Shown here in pieces: positions 8,459-16,298 of a stretch of DNA of 55,759 nucleotides. Numbering within the stretch: the stretch's first letter is position 1; every line of letters begins with the position of its first letter. Origin of the DNA: an uncultured Chthonomonas sp. (GTDB lineage: Bacteria > Armatimonadota > Chthonomonadetes > Chthonomonadales > Chthonomonadaceae); contig CAIONQ010000028.1 of assembly GCA_903859705.1 (NCBI GenBank), forward strand, positions 1 to 55,759, written 5' to 3'. Made by a program: the position numbers and the translations under genes. The notes beneath the pieces were generated by a model, which saw only the letters and a program-made list of their open reading frames with translations, had not been told where the DNA came from and did no database searches.

Positions 8459-9571
8459 TTAATGGGAAACCCCGGCGATAGCTGCCGCACAGATAAGTGC
8501 CATGCTTGCAGGCACCAGAACCTTCCAGCAGAAGCTCATCATCTGATCGATACGCAGGCGGGGTAGCGTCCACCGAATCCACATCATCAGAAAGATGACG
8601 CACAGCGTTTTGAGCGTGAACCACACCGCAGCGGGCAGGCCCGCTCCCAGCCATCCGCCGAAGAACAGCGTAACAGCCAGGCCTGCAGAGAAGAAGTTGT
8701 TTGCAAACTCTGCCAGAAAGAAGAAGGCAAAGCGCATGCCGCTGTACTCTGTGTGGAAGCCGGATACAAGCTCGGATTCTGCTTCCGGCAGATCGAACGG
8801 TGCGCGGTTAACTTCGGCCAGCGTGCAGATGAGGAATATCAGAAACGCCGGGATCATAAGCAGCGGGTGCGCCGCAATGTTCCACAGCTTCTCCTGCTGG
8901 GTAACTATGCCGGTTAAAGACATGGTTCCGCTGAGCATTACCACACTCAGCATCACCAGTATCAGCGGTACATCGTATGAAAGCAGCTGCGCAATGGCGC
9001 GTACACCGCCCAGCAGAGAGTACTTATTGTTGGATCCCCAACCAGCAGCAAACACACCCAGAATGGAGGTTGTGGAGATGCTGAGCACAAACAGAGCGCC
9101 GAGAGGCAGATCGTAACCAACCCAGGCCGAGGTAAACGGCAGCACCATGAAGGTGAGCAGGGAGGGCACAAACACCAGATAAGGCGCTAATGCAAACAGC
9201 GGTTTATCGGCATCTGTGGGCACTATATCTTCTTTAAGCAGCAGTTTAACGGCATCTGCAACGGTTTGCAGCAGGCCTTTCCAGCCTACATGCATCGGCC
9301 CTACGCGGGCCTGCATCCAGCCAGCAAACTTGCGCTCCAGCCATATGAAGCCCAGGCACTGCAGCGCCACAAAGTTGGCCACCATGGCCGCATTTGCCAG
9401 TGCATTTAGCAGTGGGTAGCGCGCTACAAAGCTGGTGAGCGGTTTTAACAGCTGCCACGGCAGGTGCGGAATGGCGCTTGCTATGGCGATAATCGCTACT
9501 GTGATGCTGATGCCCAGGCCAACTTCTGCGGCGCGTATGGGGCGGCGAGAGCGGAGTATTCCGGAAGTCAT
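8459..9571 (-). CDS. nuoH: NADH-quinone oxidoreductase subunit H
   Basis: Membrane subunit that forms the quinone-binding heel of complex I, 370 residues, about eight hydrophobic helices. The family loop EVNRAPFDLPEAESELVSGF, followed by HTEYSGMRFAFFFLAEF, is intact, as are FIWLERKFAGWMQARVGP and LLQTVADAVKLLLKED, which carry the E channel and quinone-site residues. Its ATG overlaps the nuoD stop by 4 bases. In genomes lacking nuoE/F/G, H usually follows D directly, as here, because nuoE/F/G would normally sit between them. Confidence 0.95.
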   Translation of the reverse strand: MTSGILRSRRPIRAAEVGLGISITVAIIAIASAIPHLPWQLLKPLTSFVARYPLLNALANAAMVANFVALQCLGFIWLERKFAGWMQARVGPMHVGWKGLLQTVADAVKLLLKEDIVPTDADKPLFALAPYLVFVPSLLTFMVLPFTSAWVGYDLPLGALFVLSISTTSILGVFAAGWGSNNKYSLLGGVRAIAQLLSYDVPLILVMLSVVMLSGTMSLTGIVTQQEKLWNIAAHPLLMIPAFLIFLICTLAEVNRAPFDLPEAESELVSGFHTEYSGMRFAFFFLAEFANNFFSAGLAVTLFFGGWLGAGLPAAVWFTLKTLCVIFLMMWIRWTLPRLRIDQMMSFCWKVLVPASMALICAAAIAGVSH

Positions 9572-10683
9572 CTATCCACCTCCCCGAGTACGGTATCCAG
9601 GCTGCCAAGTATGGCAATTACATCGGCAATCTTAACGCCTGGCAGCATTGCTGGCAGCATGCCGAGGTGTACAAACGATGGTGTGCGGCCATGCACTCGC
9701 GCCGGGTTGGGAGTGCCATCGCTCACCATGTAGAACGAGAGCTCTCCGCGTGGAGATTCCGTTCTGGAGAAGGCCTGGCCAATCGGCGGCTTGAAGATCT
9801 TGGGCATTTTGCACATGATTTCGCCTGCGGGCATGTCCTTAAGGCACTGCCGAATAATGCGTGCGCTCTGCCTCATCTCCTCTATGCGTACCAGGTACCG
9901 GGCCATGCAATCGCCGGTGTGGTAAACGGGCACATCAAACTCTAAGCGGTCGTAAACCTCGTAGGGGGCTGTTTTGCGCACATCGTAATTGAGGCCAGAT
10001 CCACGAGCTACCGGGCCAGAGGCGCCATAGGCAGCAGCCATCTCCGGGCTAACTACGCCAACACCCTCCAGGCGGCCACGGAAGATGCGGTTGCCGGTTA
10101 GCAGCCTATCGTTTTCTTCCAGGGCTTTCAGCAGATCATCCAGGAAGCAGTTGAGGCCGTTTTCGAAGCCATCTGGCAGATCCTGGGGGATACCTCCCGG
10201 GCGTACATAGTTGTAGGTAAGCCGTGCCCCGGTCATGCACTCCATCAGGTCCAGGCATTTTTCGCGCTCTCTAAACGCGTACAAAAACACCGTGGTTGCG
10301 CCGATATCTGTGGCATACGTTGCCAGAAACACCAGGTGGCTGGCTATTCGGTTCAGCTCGCACAGCAGTACACGAATGTACTGTGCGCGCTCCGGGGCCT
10401 GCAGGCCACCCAGGCGCTCTATTGCCTGGCATATTGCAAGGTTGCCGTTGAGAGAGGCGCAATAGTCCATTCTGTCTGTAAACGGAATGGTCTGTTTGTA
10501 AGAGCGCTTCTCAAACATCTTTTCGAGCCCACGGTGAAGGTAACCAATTACTGGCCGACAGGATACGATGATCTCGCCATCCAGCTCTACCAGCAGCCGC
10601 AGCACACCATGGGTAGATGGGTGCTGTGGGCCAAGGTTTACCTCAACCGTGTGCCTTTGTTCTGTTGTTGCTGTATTGACCAT
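9568..10683 (-). CDS. nuoD: NADH-quinone oxidoreductase subunit D (49 kDa type)
   Basis: Peripheral-arm quinone-reducing subunit, 371 residues, slightly shorter than average but complete. Visible signatures are the quinone-site histidine loop LGPQHPSTHGVLRLL, the segment GYLHRGLEKMFEKRSYKQT, TDRMDYCASLNGNL with the tyrosine of the quinone site, and the C-terminal DVIAILGSLDTVLGEVDR ending in the invariant arginine. It is separate from NuoC (54-base gap), not fused. The stop overlaps nuoH. Confidence 0.95.
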   Translation of the reverse strand: MVNTATTEQRHTVEVNLGPQHPSTHGVLRLLVELDGEIIVSCRPVIGYLHRGLEKMFEKRSYKQTIPFTDRMDYCASLNGNLAICQAIERLGGLQAPERAQYIRVLLCELNRIASHLVFLATYATDIGATTVFLYAFREREKCLDLMECMTGARLTYNYVRPGGIPQDLPDGFENGLNCFLDDLLKALEENDRLLTGNRIFRGRLEGVGVVSPEMAAAYGASGPVARGSGLNYDVRKTAPYEVYDRLEFDVPVYHTGDCMARYLVRIEEMRQSARIIRQCLKDMPAGEIMCKMPKIFKPPIGQAFSRTESPRGELSFYMVSDGTPNPARVHGRTPSFVHLGMLPAMLPGVKIADVIAILGSLDTVLGEVDR

Positions 10684-10737
10684 AAGTCAAATTCCGTTGC
10701 TATCTCTGTAAATCGGCATCTGTGCCGAGAGGTGGGC

Positions 10738-11223
10738 TCAGTTGGTTTCTTGTGGGCCGTGCAGTGGGTTTCCACTAAACACGGGCACGTAGTCTTTTCG
10801 GAAAGGGAAGCCTTCCCAATCTTCTGGAAGAAGAATGCGCATCAGCTCCGGGTTATCTACATCCGGGTGCCCCTCAAAGCGGATGCCGAGCATATCGTAA
10901 CATTCCCGCTCAAACCAGTTGAGGCCCGGCCAAATTGCCTGTACGCTCGGTACAACCGCCTCATCGCGCGGAACAGTAACGTTTATCGTTAGCGTTGTGC
11001 CGATAGTCATAGACTCCAGGCGGTACCACAGAATTATTTCTTTGCCTGTATCCCGTGCGGTTATATCGCCAGCATAATCTAGCTGCGTGCGTGGGTTGGA
11101 GTGAAGCTCGGTGCAAACTGAGAGCAGGTTGTCGGCGGTTACCACGATGTGGGTGCTGAAGGGTTGGTCTTCTGCACTAATCAGCCTGTCTCCCAGTATT
11201 TCGGTAAGTATCTCTGCATTCAT
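10738..11223 (-). CDS. nuoC: NADH-quinone oxidoreductase subunit C (30 kDa type)
   Basis: Peripheral-arm structural subunit, 161 residues. The conserved block [19 protein letters not shown], then EGHPD...[17 protein letters not shown], is the Complex1_30kDa signature. The N-terminal half is variable, as usual. It starts 2 bases after the nuoB stop. A 54-base spacer before nuoD is the largest gap within the A-D part of the run and holds no obvious hairpin. Confidence 0.93.
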   Translation of the reverse strand: MNAEILTEILGDRLISAEDQPFSTHIVVTADNLLSVCTELHSNPRTQLDYAGDITARDTGKEIILWYRLESMTIGTTLTINVTVPRDEAVVPSVQAIWPGLNWFERECYDMLGIRFEGHPDVDNPELMRILLPEDWEGFPFRKDYVPVFSGNPLHGPQETN

Positions 11224-11225
11224 CG

Positions 11226-11798
11226 CTATTCACCCCCGATTACGATGGGTGTTCTGGGCGGCAGGGGCTGCCCACGGCGGGTAAGCGCATGCTCTGAGGT
11301 AATCAGATCCTGAAGTTTGATGATGCCGTTTATCAGGTTCTCCGGCCGTGGCGGGCAGCCGTATACATACACATCCACGGGGATAAACTGATCGGCACCC
11401 TTCACCACCGTTATGCTGTCTCTATAGGGGCCGCCGGCAGATGCGCAGCCACCCATGGCTATTACATATTTCGGTTCTGGCATCTGATCGTAAAGCGTTT
11501 TGATAAATGGGGCCATCTTTACAGATATCCAGCCCGCAACAATCATCACATCGGCCTGGCGCGGTGTGGCTCGGAAGAATATTCCAAACCTATCCAGGTC
11601 GTTTCGAGCCGCTGCTGCGGCCATCATTTCGATTGCACAGCATGAGAGGCCGAAGGTGAGCGACCACATGGAGTTACGGCGCGCCCACTGGGCCAGCCTA
11701 TCGGCAGGGGCCAGAAGCACGGATCCGCCCGGAACGGGTACTTTCCAGGTATCTATTTCACTCTGTGTAAGTGGTTTATCCAAGACTGTTACTCCCAT
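11226..11798 (-). CDS. nuoB: NADH-quinone oxidoreductase subunit B (PSST type)
   Basis: Subunit holding cluster N2, 190 residues from the ATG at 11798 ([12 protein letters not shown]). The frame stays open upstream to 11909, but that part only mirrors nuoA. The N2 ligands are present: adjacent cysteines in [11 protein letters not shown], one in GGCASAGG and one in VYGCPPRPE. The start lies 10 bases inside the nuoA end, so the two are coupled. N2 passes electrons to quinone at the NuoB/NuoD interface. Confidence 0.94.
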   Translation of the reverse strand: MGVTVLDKPLTQSEIDTWKVPVPGGSVLLAPADRLAQWARRNSMWSLTFGLSCCAIEMMAAAAARNDLDRFGIFFRATPRQADVMIVAGWISVKMAPFIKTLYDQMPEPKYVIAMGGCASAGGPYRDSITVVKGADQFIPVDVYVYGCPPRPENLINGIIKLQDLITSEHALTRRGQPLPPRTPIVIGGE

Positions 11799-12178
11799 TC
11801 CAGCGCACCACGGCGCCAGGCATATACAAGCCCTGCTCCGAGAAGCACAACGAACAGAATCATTTCGCCCACTGCATACATGCCTACCCTGCGGTAAGCA
11901 AGGGCCCATGGGTATAGGAATGCCGCCTCAACATCAAACACCACAAACAGCAGTGCAAACAGATAGTAGTGCGGGTTAAACTGCTGCCAGGCGTTGCCTG
12001 TGGGTGCAACGCCACACTCATAGGTGGAGTTCTTTGCTTTTGATGGAGCATGAGGCTGAATCAGGCGGGAGAACAGGAGCGTGGCTCCTACGAAGCCGAT
12101 ACCCACCAGCGTAAACACGATTATTGGCAGGTATTCAGAACTGGAAGGGGCGGTGACAGGCACGGCGGCTTCCCTCAC
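11789..12178 (-). CDS. nuoA: NADH-quinone oxidoreductase subunit A
   Basis: Three-helix membrane subunit, 129 residues. The loop [20 protein letters not shown] contains the conserved YECG cysteine, and [26 protein letters not shown] is the family core helix with its acidic pair. It is the first nuo gene in transcription order, 38 bases after the dihydroorotate-dehydrogenase-like gene, suggesting that gene is the real head of the operon. The end overlaps nuoB. Confidence 0.94.
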   Translation of the reverse strand: MREAAVPVTAPSSSEYLPIIVFTLVGIGFVGATLLFSRLIQPHAPSKAKNSTYECGVAPTGNAWQQFNPHYYLFALLFVVFDVEAAFLYPWALAYRRVGMYAVGEMILFVVLLGAGLVYAWRRGALEWE

Positions 12179-12216
12179 TTTCTGTTTCCGGCTGGGCCGG
12201 GCAGCGCCAGGCGCTG

Positions 12217-13236
12217 TTACGGTTGATCTTGTTCTTGTCGGGCGCTGTTTCGGTACGCAAGCAGCGCCCTTGCATAGCTTGCGCGTTCAAAGGCTTCGGG
12301 AGAAACGGCGTACCGCTCGCTCATAAAGCCACACATCTTCTGAATAGAATCGTACTCGTGCACATCCATCCAGTTTTGTATCTCGTTCAGGATCTCACTG
12401 ATACGCTGAACCCCGTTGGTCAGCAGCTCTGCGGCCATCATGGCCACCTTCGCTCCAGACATCACAGCTTTGATAACATCCCGGTAAGTGTGCACCCCGC
12501 CAGAAACAGCGAAATCCACCGGAACGCGCCCATACATAAGAGATACCCAACGAAGTGGCAGTGTGAGATCCTCTGATCGGCTGAAATAGACCTTCGGTTT
12601 TATCTCCAAACCCTCAATATCCAGATCTGGCTGATAAAATCGGTTAAAAAGCACCAGTCCGCTGGCTCCGCTCTTGTACATACTGTTTGCCATATATGGC
12701 AGGGAGCTAAAGAAGGGGCTAAGCTTTACAGAAACCGGAATGGTAACCCGTTGTGCCACATCATTTAGAGCATCCAGATACATCCATTCTGTGGAGAGGC
12801 CAGAAAGCTCTATATCGGTTGGCACGTAGTACAGGTTAAGCTCTATGGCGCTGGCCCCCGCGTGCTCCATATGGATGGCATAGGCCAGCCAATCGCCAGT
12901 AGAAACCCCATTCAAACTGCCGATTATGGGGATGCTGGTTGCCTCGCGAGCATTGCGAATCAGCTCCAGATACTGTTCTGGGTCGGCATGAAACTCGCTA
13001 TCCTGCGGGAATAGGTCGAAAATTTCACTGGTAGCACCACCCCTCAGGTTGAGATAGGTATCCAGCGCTCCAAGACCATGCAACAGCTGTTCTTCAAACA
13101 GGGAGAAAAGTACAACGGCCGCCGCGCCTGCATCTTCCAGCCTGCGTATGCCATCCAGAGTGCTGGAAAGCGGCGAGGCGGAAGCGACTACGGGGTTCTT
13201 TAGATCCAGGCCCAGATAAGTTGTTCTCAGATCCAT
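12217..13236 (-). CDS. Dihydroorotate dehydrogenase-like flavoprotein
   Basis: 339-residue (beta/alpha)8 FMN protein of the PyrD superfamily, started at ATG 13236 (MDLRTTYLGLDLKNPVVAS); an upstream in-frame start at 13299 would run into the promoter region. The N-terminal strand LGLDLKNPVVASASPL and the C-terminal phosphate loop DFAVSGGVHTYRDVIKAVMSGA fit the fold. The usual catalytic loop with Asn-(Ser/Cys)-Pro is replaced by ELNLYYVPTDIELSG, so orotate chemistry is doubtful. I know this subfamily as a relative of true PyrD often found next to 2-oxoacid:ferredoxin oxidoreductases. Its place between korAB and nuoA suggests a redox role linked to ferredoxin or quinone. Confident on the fold, unsure of the substrate. 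Confidence 0.8.
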   Translation of the reverse strand: MDLRTTYLGLDLKNPVVASASPLSSTLDGIRRLEDAGAAAVVLFSLFEEQLLHGLGALDTYLNLRGGATSEIFDLFPQDSEFHADPEQYLELIRNAREATSIPIIGSLNGVSTGDWLAYAIHMEHAGASAIELNLYYVPTDIELSGLSTEWMYLDALNDVAQRVTIPVSVKLSPFFSSLPYMANSMYKSGASGLVLFNRFYQPDLDIEGLEIKPKVYFSRSEDLTLPLRWVSLMYGRVPVDFAVSGGVHTYRDVIKAVMSGAKVAMMAAELLTNGVQRISEILNEIQNWMDVHEYDSIQKMCGFMSERYAVSPEAFERASYARALLAYRNSARQEQDQP

Positions 13237-13267
13237 CGCGCGGCCCCCACACGGTTCTCGCTGCCCG

Positions 13268-13296
13268 TTATTACGCAGCGCGTTTGCAAGAAGCAA
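13268..13296 (-). promoter_or_regulatory. Sigma-70-type promoter candidate for the DHOD-like/nuo operon
   Basis: On the minus strand TTGCTT (13296-13291), a 17-base spacer and TAATAA (13273-13268) form a good -35/-10 pair. It lies directly downstream of the korB terminator and about 30 bases upstream of the ATG at 13236. This placement makes the nuo run an independent transcription unit. Confidence 0.5.
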
Positions 13297-13312
13297 CATT
13301 TACGCACACCCT

Positions 13313-13353
13313 AAAAAGCAGACCGCGCCGAACTTTCAGCTCGGCGCGGTCTG
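13313..13353 (-). terminator. Rho-independent terminator after korAB
   Basis: On the minus strand, a perfect 13-bp stem CAGACCGCGCCGA/TCGGCGCGGTCTG with a 9-base loop is followed by CTTTTT (13318-13313). It lies six bases past the korB stop and separates korAB from the DHOD-like/nuo unit. The + strand lacks a T tract, so the direction is clear. Confidence 0.88.
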
Positions 13354-13358
13354 GCATC

Positions 13359-14252
13359 TTACAGGTACTTTTTAAACAGGCCCTCCACAGTGGCAGGTGG
13401 CTCAGCAGCCAGCCTCTCGTGGAGCACCCATCCTTCATCTTGCATACTTGGTTTTCCAAGATGCTTGTAGATAACGCCTATCGGGTATCCCGTTGGGTGG
13501 GTTGCCAGGCTAAAGGCCGCCCCCTTGTTGGTGGGATCGTGATCCTCTGGCACATCAAACGTTTTCTCTTTGTAGAACTCGTCTGTCTGGTCCTGGTTCA
13601 TCGTTGGGCACGGCGAGAAGGTATCGATCAGCGCGAAGCCCTTGTGCTGCAGCGCCTGGGTCAATATCTCCGTTAGCTGATTGGGCCTGTAGGAGAAGCC
13701 GCGTGCAACAAAGGACATATCGGCGGCTATTGCCAGCGCCAGTGGGTCCAGATGATCTTCCACCATGCCGTATGGCGTGGTGCGCCACCGCTTGGGATCG
13801 ATCTTCGGGTTCTTGGATATCAGCGGTAGCATGGATGTTGGGGATACCTGACCCTTGGTTAGACCGTAGGTGTTATTGTTCATAATCAGGTAAGTCATAT
13901 CCAGGTTGCGGCGCGCTGCATGCGGCAGGTGGCCACCACCAATGGAGTATCCATCGCCATCTCCGCCAACCACAATCACTTTAAGATCGGGGCGGGATGC
14001 TTTGATGCCGGTTGCAATGGGCAGTGCTCGGCCGTGTACTCCGTGGAATCCGTAAGAAGATACGAAGCCAGGAAGGCGCGATGAGCATCCGATGCCGGAA
14101 ACAACCACGGTTTTATCGGGATCGAGCTGGCAGTTTGCCATCGCTTTGTAGAGCGCGCTAAGCACGCCATAGTCGCCGCAGCCCGGGCACCATATCGGCT
14201 TCAGGTCGCTCTTATAGCTCTTAACTGTAAATGTAACAGGTGCTGTTGTCAT
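13359..14252 (-). CDS. korB: 2-oxoacid:ferredoxin oxidoreductase subunit beta
   Basis: Thiamine-diphosphate and [4Fe-4S] subunit, 297 residues. Cluster ligands are C22 and C25 in WCPGCGDYG, C56 in GIGCSSRLPG and a later cysteine in FSPCPTMNQ. The TPP/Mg motif is VGGDGDGYSIGGGHLPH with NNNTYGLTKGQ. The enzyme oxidatively decarboxylates a 2-oxoacid with CoA and reduces ferredoxin. The two-subunit organisation (about 600 + 300 residues) fits the 2-oxoglutarate/branched class better than single-chain pyruvate:ferredoxin oxidoreductase. The start is 20 bases after korA. Substrate is not decidable by eye, though 2-oxoglutarate is the commonest. Confidence 0.9.
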   Translation of the reverse strand: MTTAPVTFTVKSYKSDLKPIWCPGCGDYGVLSALYKAMANCQLDPDKTVVVSGIGCSSRLPGFVSSYGFHGVHGRALPIATGIKASRPDLKVIVVGGDGDGYSIGGGHLPHAARRNLDMTYLIMNNNTYGLTKGQVSPTSMLPLISKNPKIDPKRWRTTPYGMVEDHLDPLALAIAADMSFVARGFSYRPNQLTEILTQALQHKGFALIDTFSPCPTMNQDQTDEFYKEKTFDVPEDHDPTNKGAAFSLATHPTGYPIGVIYKHLGKPSMQDEGWVLHERLAAEPPATVEGLFKKYL

Positions 14253-14272
14253 CTATGTCTCCGTCGCCTTTC

Positions 14273-16075
14273 TTAGTTCTGAGAGGCGAGCGCTCTAATC
14301 TGATCGAAGAGTTCGCGTGCTACGAACGGTACACCCTCATCCTTGTGGTATGCGTGCAGCTTGATATCTACGTTTGCACGCAGCAGGCCCGCCAGCTGGC
14401 CCGTGTAGTTGAGCTCTGGCACCAGGATGGTTTTGCAGGAAGCCACAAATGCTTCAATCTGGGCGAGTGGCAGCGGGCTAAGCAGGCGAAGATGCAGGTG
14501 TGCGGTGCTTATGCCTTCCGCTTCTGCTCTCTCTGCTGCTTCTCGCAGAACGCCTTCGGTAGATCCGAATGCGATGATGCCAACATCGGCCAGGCCTTCA
14601 CCCTTGTGCGGATACACATGTGCGAAATCGGCTGCCTGATCCTTCTGAAGTGTTTCCAGCTTGCGGAAGCGCTTGTTCTTCATCTTCTTAGCAAGCTGTG
14701 GGGTGTATCCCGGGTTGCCAATTTCATCGTGCTCAATACCGGTTGCGGTGTAAGCTCCGCCGGTAGTGCCGGGGATTGCCATCGCAGAAATACCGGTTGC
14801 GGTATCCAGGTATCGGCGGAAATTTGGGCCAAGGTCTTCGGCTGCCGGTTTAATGCGCTCTACCGTTTTCACTGCGCTGAAATCTGGTGTAGGCAGCGTG
14901 TTCTTTCTGGTTGCCAGCGCCTGATCGGAGAGCAGGATAACCGGGCACTGGTAAGTCTCTGCCAGGTTCAGCGCATCAATTGCAGCCCAGAAACAGTCTT
15001 CTACACTGCTGGCCGCAAATACGATGTGTGGAGATTCGTTGTGCACGCCATAAACCGCAAGGTTAAGATCTCCCTGGCTGGTTTTGGTTGGCATGCCGGT
15101 GCTGGCACCGCCGCGCTGAACATCGCAGATAACCAGCGGAATTTCTGCCTGGCCCGCAAAGTTGATCAGCTCTACCATAAGGCTCAGGCCCGGGCCAGAG
15201 GTGGAGGTCATTACCTTCTTGCCGGCGTAGCTTGCTCCGCAGAGCATGGCAAGCGCGGCAATTTCATCTTCTGCCTGAATAAGGTCGCCACCGAAGCGTG
15301 GTAGCTCTTTGGCCAGAAACTCCATAATCTCCGTTGCGGGAGTAATAGGGTAACCACCGAAGAAGCCGAGGCCACCAGCCAGTGCACCCATGGCCACCAT
15401 CTGGTTTCCACTTACCGTTATAACCGGTGTGGTGCGCTCCTGTGGTTTGATGTGGGGAGTTCGGTGTGTGCCTATCTCCTGCTTAACCCTGTTGGCGCCG
15501 GAGTGCAGAGCTCGAATATTCATTCGAACGATGCCTTCGCCCTTGCGGCCGAAGAGATCTGTAATGTACTGCTCGGCGGGGGTAAGTGGCGCATCAATCA
15601 GAGTAAGTAGCGCACCCAGGCCAACGATGTTTTTTGGGGCTGGCAGGCGGGCAACTTGTTCGCCTTCCATCTCGGCCTTCAGAGCGTCTTTTTCTGCTTT
15701 GGCCATGCTGGTAATCGGCATGCCCAGATCCCACCGGCCGGGGGCCGGGGTGGGAGTGAAGACATCGGAGTCGTAGAGAACGATTCCGTCTTCGGCCAGG
15801 TTGCCACCCATCAGATGGTATCCGTCTTCCGTGAGGGCTACCAGGATGTTGGCAGCATCTCCCTCAGAATAAACGGCACCTGCACGGGCACGTACCTGGA
15901 ACATAACCGTACCGCCTTTGATTTCGGCGGGGAATGTTTGAAATGTACAGATCTCAAGCCCGAGCATCGTAAGCATACGTGCTGCGAGTTCACCCAGGCT
16001 AATCGTTCCTTCGCCCGATTCTCCAACAAGCCTTATGGTGACGTCTGTCGTCAACTCAGTTGTTCGAACAGCCAT
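14273..16075 (-). CDS. korA: 2-oxoacid:ferredoxin oxidoreductase subunit alpha (gamma-alpha fusion)
   Basis: 600 residues in two parts. Residues 1-~190 are the gamma (CoA-binding) domain with GESGEGTISLGELAARML and FPAEIKGGTVMFQVRARAG. Residues ~215-600 are the alpha pyrimidine-binding domain with GGYPITPATEIMEFLAKEL, then EDEIAALAMLCGASYAGKK and TSTSGPGLSLMVE, which contain the conserved substrate-binding Thr/Glu residues. This gamma-alpha fusion is the common bacterial KorA layout. A ribosome site GGAAGGG lies 7-8 bases before ATG 16075. It heads the korAB unit; the upstream region has a TATAAT box and a perfect dyad. Confidence 0.92.
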   Translation of the reverse strand: MAVRTTELTTDVTIRLVGESGEGTISLGELAARMLTMLGLEICTFQTFPAEIKGGTVMFQVRARAGAVYSEGDAANILVALTEDGYHLMGGNLAEDGIVLYDSDVFTPTPAPGRWDLGMPITSMAKAEKDALKAEMEGEQVARLPAPKNIVGLGALLTLIDAPLTPAEQYITDLFGRKGEGIVRMNIRALHSGANRVKQEIGTHRTPHIKPQERTTPVITVSGNQMVAMGALAGGLGFFGGYPITPATEIMEFLAKELPRFGGDLIQAEDEIAALAMLCGASYAGKKVMTSTSGPGLSLMVELINFAGQAEIPLVICDVQRGGASTGMPTKTSQGDLNLAVYGVHNESPHIVFAASSVEDCFWAAIDALNLAETYQCPVILLSDQALATRKNTLPTPDFSAVKTVERIKPAAEDLGPNFRRYLDTATGISAMAIPGTTGGAYTATGIEHDEIGNPGYTPQLAKKMKNKRFRKLETLQKDQAADFAHVYPHKGEGLADVGIIAFGSTEGVLREAAERAEAEGISTAHLHLRLLSPLPLAQIEAFVASCKTILVPELNYTGQLAGLLRANVDIKLHAYHKDEGVPFVARELFDQIRALASQN

Positions 16076-16125
16076 TGCTCAACCCTTCCGGTAAATCCCG
16101 GCCATGGAACCGAAATTATTCCAAT

Positions 16126-16140
16126 TTACAGTCACTGTAA
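16126..16140. promoter_or_regulatory. Perfect dyad TTACAGT-C-ACTGTAA upstream of korA (operator candidate)
   Basis: A 7-bp inverted repeat with a one-base centre lies 51-65 bases before the korA start. A TATAAT hexamer on the minus strand (16184-16179) would place transcription start near 16171, so the dyad would fall in the early leader, where a repressor could block. The associated -35 (TGATAG at 17-base spacing) is poor. I cannot assign a regulator family. Confidence 0.4.
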
Positions 16141-16298
16141 TAACATTCGGCATTAGCTCGGGGGCTAAAGTTAGGCAGATTATATCGTTCCCCGTCTGCG
16201 GCTATCATCCGCAGAATGGGGGATTGTATTTTCAGTGGTGCGAGTTACATTCATCTATGATGCGGATTCAGTGTTTTGAACACGCGTATGATTGCACA

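Noticed and set aside
9568-9571. Missing nuoE/F/G hidden as a pseudogene between nuoD and nuoH
   Set aside because: nuoD and nuoH overlap by 4 bases, so there is no room for a remnant.
16194-16214. Hairpin CTGCGG/CCGCAG as terminator for the GH99-like gene
   Set aside because: Only 6 bp and no T run on either strand.
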